A stretch of DNA of 8,191 nucleotides from Pseudomonadota bacterium. GTDB lineage: Bacteria; Pseudomonadota; Gammaproteobacteria; Burkholderiales; Burkholderiaceae_D. Made by a program: the position numbers and the translations under genes. Position 1 is the stretch's first letter. Each line of letters begins with the position of its first letter. Shown here one piece after another: positions 5,321-8,191 of this stretch. Where the stretch lies: assembly GCA_023416415.1 (NCBI GenBank), contig JAEZHR010000237.1, positions 1 through 8,191 on the forward strand, in the 5' to 3' direction. The notes under the pieces were generated by a model. It was not told the DNA's origin. It worked only from the letters and a program-made list of their open reading frames with translations, and searched no databases.

Positions 5321-7678
5321 ATGAACTGGCTACGTGCCTCGGGTCCGATCCGCTCGACAACCGTCTTGATAGGCGGTTTTCTGGTCACGGTTGCGGTGGT
5401 GGCCTCCACCTGCATATACGGCTTCGTGCGTTTGCAGGACATGAACGATGCGCTGCGCAGCGCAGCCGAAGGGCGAGGCGGCAAGATTTCATTGATCCAC
5501 TCCATGCAGGATGCCACGCGCTCGGCCTTCCATGCGACCTTCCTCGTTGATACGGATGCGTCGGGCGTCGAGAGGGCGCAGGTTCAGCGCAAAGCAGTCG
5601 ATCAGTCTGAGCACGCATTCGACGATTACTTGCGGCAGTTCAGCTTGCACGATGTCTCCGGTGAAGAAGTGCAGCTGCTGAACGAGCTCAGCCGCGCGGC
5701 CGAAAACTTGCGCGTTGCGCGCGAGCGCGCCCTTGTGTACGGCAAGGCGGACGGCGATGTGGGGAGCAGCTCACCGCTCGGGCGCGAATTGCTGCTTGCG
5801 CAGCAGGGCCTTGATACGGCTCTCGGTAGCTTGCTGGCCTTCGAGCGCAGGCATGTCTATAGCGAAATCTCCGAAGTCAGTGCCAATAACAAGAAGGCCT
5901 TCAGGATGGTGCTGGCGATGTTCTTCTTCGCCTTCCTCACCGCTTTCGGCGTGGCCTGGGTTGTGTTGCGCGCCATTCATCGCACCGAGAAACTCCTCTT
6001 CGACGAAAAGAATCTGGCTGAAGCCACGCTCAACAGCATCAGCGAAGGCGTGATCACGGTCGGCCGCAATGGCAGCGTGACCTATATCAATCCGGTGGCG
6101 GAGATGCTGACCGGTTGGCATCGCAACGATGCCCGTGGTCGGCCCCTTGGCGAGGTATACCGCCTGTTGCGACTCGAAGACCGCAGTCCGTTGCAGCATC
6201 CGGCCCAGCGCCCGGTAGCCCAGGTGATGCGGTGTGAAGATGCGACCCATCTGCTGGTGGGGCTGGGAGGCAAGGAATACGAGGTCGAGGATTCGGCCGG
6301 ACCGATGTATGACGCGCGCGGTGAAGTGACTGGCGCGGTACTGGTTTTCCGCGACGTGACCGCGGCGCGGGAGCTGTCGCGCCGGCTTGAATGGCAGGCC
6401 GGACACGATGCGCTGACCGGCTTGGCCAATCGCGCCGAATTTCAGGTCAGCCTGGAAGAAGTCCTGCTTGCCACGCGCAGTCAGGGCGGATATGCGGCTT
6501 TGCTGATGTTGGACCTGGACCGTTTCAAGCTGGTCAATGAAGCCTGCGGACACGACGCTGGCGACCAGCTGCTGCGCCAGATCGGCCTTGTGATCCAGGG
6601 TTGCCTGCGCGAGAGCGACGTGCTGGCGCGACTCGGTGCCGACGAGTTCGCCGTGCTGCTGCGAGCCTGCCAATGTGACGAGGCAATGGAGATCGCGCGC
6701 ACCATCCGCGACAGCATTCGAGAATTCCGCTTCGTCTGGCAAGACCGCATCTTCACTGTCGGTGCCAGCGTGGGCGTGGTATCGGTGGAACGCCATGGCG
6801 GCGACCAGGCCGAACTCATGCGTGCAGCCGATCTGGCCTGCAATGCGGCCAAGGAGGGCGGCAGCGACCGCATCCGCCTCTATGACCCGGCACGCTTTCC
6901 GCTGGAGCGCCCGGCCGGCATGGACATGCTTGGCCGGATCATCGAGGCGCTCGACGAAGACCGTTTCTGCCTGTATCGACAGCGCATCGGTGGGCTGCAT
7001 TCTGGTACGAGCGGGCGCGTGAAGTATGAAATCCTGTTGCGCATGAAGGATGAGCAGCGCGTGCTTGCACCCGGCGTTTTCCTGCCGGTGGCGGAACGGT
7101 ACGGCATGATGAATGCGATTGATCGCTGGGTGGTCGAGCATGCGTTCGCCTTCCTGCAGCGCACCGGTGCCGACGGCGAGAACGCGATGTACAGCATCAA
7201 CCTTTCCGGCGCCACCCTGACCGACGATGAATTCCTGGATTTCCTGCGCGAGCAGCTTGCGCGCCAGAATGTGCGTCCGCAGGACGTGTGCTTCGAGGTC
7301 ACCGAGACGGTCGCCATCGCCAACCTGTCAAATGCCGCAGCCTTCATGCGCGCGGCCCGCGAGATCGGCTTCCAGTTCGCGCTGGACGACTTCGGCACTG
7401 GCATGTCTTCGTTTGCCTATCTCAAGCACCTGCCTCTGGACTACGTCAAGATTGATGGCGCTTTCGTGCGCGATATCATGCGCAATCCGCTGGATCGCGA
7501 AATCGTCGAATCCATCGTGCGCATCAGCCGCGCGCTGAAAGTTCAGACCATCGCAGAGTATGTCGAAGACGAAGAGACGATGTCGCTTCTTGCCAGCCTC
7601 GGTGTGGATTACGGCCAGGGCTACGGTATTCACAAGCCGGCGCCGATAGAAATGACGGTGGCGGGCGTCGGCGCGTAG
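5321..7678 (+). CDS. Membrane-anchored PAS-GGDEF-EAL protein, probable c-di-GMP phosphodiesterase
   Basis: This 785-residue inner-membrane signalling protein has two membrane helices (about 13-36 and 196-218) enclosing a mainly helical periplasmic domain resembling four-helix-bundle sensors. A PAS domain (about 231-345), a GGDEF domain (about 358-520) and an EAL domain (about 545-780) follow. The GGDEF signature is GADEF (439-443), so cyclase activity is doubtful, though the inhibitory I-site RxxD (RESD, 430-433) is kept. The EAL domain reads EILLR instead of EALLR but keeps the expected catalytic and metal residues: E570, R574, N627, E659, E662, D689, D690, K710, E746 and Q766, with spacing that fits active EAL enzymes. 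Hydrolysis of c-di-GMP is thus the likely activity, perhaps modulated by GTP at the GGDEF domain. I chose the ATG at 5321 because it opens directly onto the first membrane helix; the frame is open 59 codons upstream, but that part is cysteine-rich, not protein-like and overlaps the promoter. It is divergent from the amyloid operon. Confidence 0.9.
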   Translation: MNWLRASGPIRSTTVLIGGFLVTVAVVASTCIYGFVRLQDMNDALRSAAEGRGGKISLIHSMQDATRSAFHATFLVDTDASGVERAQVQRKAVDQSEHAFDDYLRQFSLHDVSGEEVQLLNELSRAAENLRVARERALVYGKADGDVGSSSPLGRELLLAQQGLDTALGSLLAFERRHVYSEISEVSANNKKAFRMVLAMFFFAFLTAFGVAWVVLRAIHRTEKLLFDEKNLAEATLNSISEGVITVGRNGSVTYINPVAEMLTGWHRNDARGRPLGEVYRLLRLEDRSPLQHPAQRPVAQVMRCEDATHLLVGLGGKEYEVEDSAGPMYDARGEVTGAVLVFRDVTAARELSRRLEWQAGHDALTGLANRAEFQVSLEEVLLATRSQGGYAALLMLDLDRFKLVNEACGHDAGDQLLRQIGLVIQGCLRESDVLARLGADEFAVLLRACQCDEAMEIARTIRDSIREFRFVWQDRIFTVGASVGVVSVERHGGDQAELMRAADLACNAAKEGGSDRIRLYDPARFPLERPAGMDMLGRIIEALDEDRFCLYRQRIGGLHSGTSGRVKYEILLRMKDEQRVLAPGVFLPVAERYGMMNAIDRWVVEHAFAFLQRTGADGENAMYSINLSGATLTDDEFLDFLREQLARQNVRPQDVCFEVTETVAIANLSNAAAFMRAAREIGFQFALDDFGTGMSSFAYLKHLPLDYVKIDGAFVRDIMRNPLDREIVESIVRISRALKVQTIAEYVEDEETMSLLASLGVDYGQGYGIHKPAPIEMTVAGVGA

Positions 7679-7789
7679 CCATCCGGTCCACCTTTTCAGT
7701 CACCTTTCCACCTATATTTCGGACAGCGCTCGGCGCAGCCTTGCGCATTTGGGTAGCATAGGCGTCACCATCCCATACACGGAGCCCAG

Positions 7790-8191
7790 GTGACCGATCT
7801 GTCCGCATACACCATTACGAAGAAGTGGCCGGCGCGCCACCCAGACCGCATCCAGCTGTATTCCCTGCCTACACCCAATGGCGTAAAGGCGTCAATCATG
7901 CTGGAGGAAACCGGCTTGCCGTACGAGCCGCATCTGGTGGACTTTGGAACCAATGACCAGACCTCGCCGGAATTTCTGTCGCTCAATCCGAACAACAAGA
8001 TTCCAGCACTCATCGACCCGAATGGTCCGGGTGGAGAACCGTTACCATTGTTCGAGTCCGGCGCAATCCTGATCTATCTGGCGGAGAAAACCGGCAAGTT
8101 TCTGCCGCAGGATCCAGCCGGGCGCTACCAGACGATGCAGTGGCTGATGTTCCAGATGGGCGGCATCGGACCGATGTTCGGCCAGCTGGGA
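7790..8191 (+). CDS. Glutathione S-transferase family protein, YfcG/YghU-like (5' part)
   Basis: The first 134 codons of a thioredoxin-fold glutathione S-transferase, running off the window's right end. The GTG start (7790-7792) has GGAG five bases upstream. After an approximately 20-residue N-terminal extension, the glutathione-binding domain shows TPNG (28-31), the cis-proline in KIPAL (P72) and the gamma-glutamyl-binding pair ES in FESGAI (89-90); the helical C-terminal domain begins near residue 113 (WLMFQMGGIGPMFGQ). TPNG and GGIGPMFGQ are typical of the YfcG/YghU (Nu-class) group, which act as glutathione-dependent disulfide-bond oxidoreductases or peroxidases. The extension is longer than in E. 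coli YfcG. It follows the GGDEF/EAL gene by 111 bases on the same strand, with no clear terminator or promoter in between. A functional tie to the neighbours is not evident. Confidence 0.9.
   Translation, partial: MTDLSAYTITKKWPARHPDRIQLYSLPTPNGVKASIMLEETGLPYEPHLVDFGTNDQTSPEFLSLNPNNKIPALIDPNGPGGEPLPLFESGAILIYLAEKTGKFLPQDPAGRYQTMQWLMFQMGGIGPMFGQLG

Noticed and set aside
4440..5360. 306-codon minus-strand open frame across the intergenic region
   Set aside because: It runs through the sigma54 promoter and overlaps the first amyloid gene in another frame; its composition (many R, H, Q, C) is not protein-like and it has no signal or domain.
5771..7141. 456-codon minus-strand open frame inside the GGDEF/EAL gene
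   Set aside because: The opposite strand carries intact PAS, GGDEF and EAL motifs; the antisense product is H/Q-rich and has no recognisable fold.
7679..7789. Terminator or promoter between the GGDEF/EAL gene and the glutathione S-transferase gene
   Set aside because: No stem followed by a T-tract and no pair of -35/-10 boxes with proper spacing could be found; only the GGAG ribosome site of the downstream gene is convincing.

Overview
The window comes from a moderately GC-rich Gram-negative bacterium. Signal peptides, an outer-membrane beta-barrel, a -24/-12 sigma54 promoter and a GGDEF/EAL protein all point to a proteobacterium, most likely beta or gamma. The sequence alone does not support a narrower placement.

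The left half (about 64-4617, minus strand) reads as a complete functional-amyloid cluster of the Fap type, first described in Pseudomonas. In transcription order it holds: a secreted protein with three Fap-like repeats (4555-3959); a second, cysteine-free repeat protein that looks like the major fibre subunit (3862-3113); a C39-family cysteine peptidase, FapD (3049-2324); a FapE-like secreted protein (2315-1524); and a FapF-like outer-membrane pore with an N-terminal coiled coil (1395-64). Three features of this operon stand out. A near-consensus sigma54 promoter lies just upstream of the first gene (4603-4617). A strong intrinsic terminator (3072-3101) sits inside the operon, right after the major subunit gene, and probably makes subunits in excess over export machinery. 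The FapF reading frame is broken by an in-frame TAA (298-300), with the barrel C-terminus, including its terminal Phe, still encoded in the same frame beyond it.

The region 4556-5320 is mostly non-coding. It carries the sigma54 promoter, several short perfect inverted repeats that could be enhancer or operator sites, a 32-residue single-span membrane protein gene (4929-5027), a dense run of four inverted repeats (5026-5110), and a sigma70-like promoter (5148-5176).

On the plus strand, 5321-7678 encodes a membrane-anchored sensor protein (periplasmic helical domain, PAS, GGDEF, EAL). Its GGDEF motif is degenerate (GADEF), but its EAL active site appears intact, so it is probably a c-di-GMP phosphodiesterase. 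Its position, divergent from a biofilm amyloid operon, suggests a regulatory link, which is an inference. The right end (7790-8191) is the 5' part of a glutathione S-transferase gene of the YfcG/YghU type, apparently unrelated to the amyloid system.
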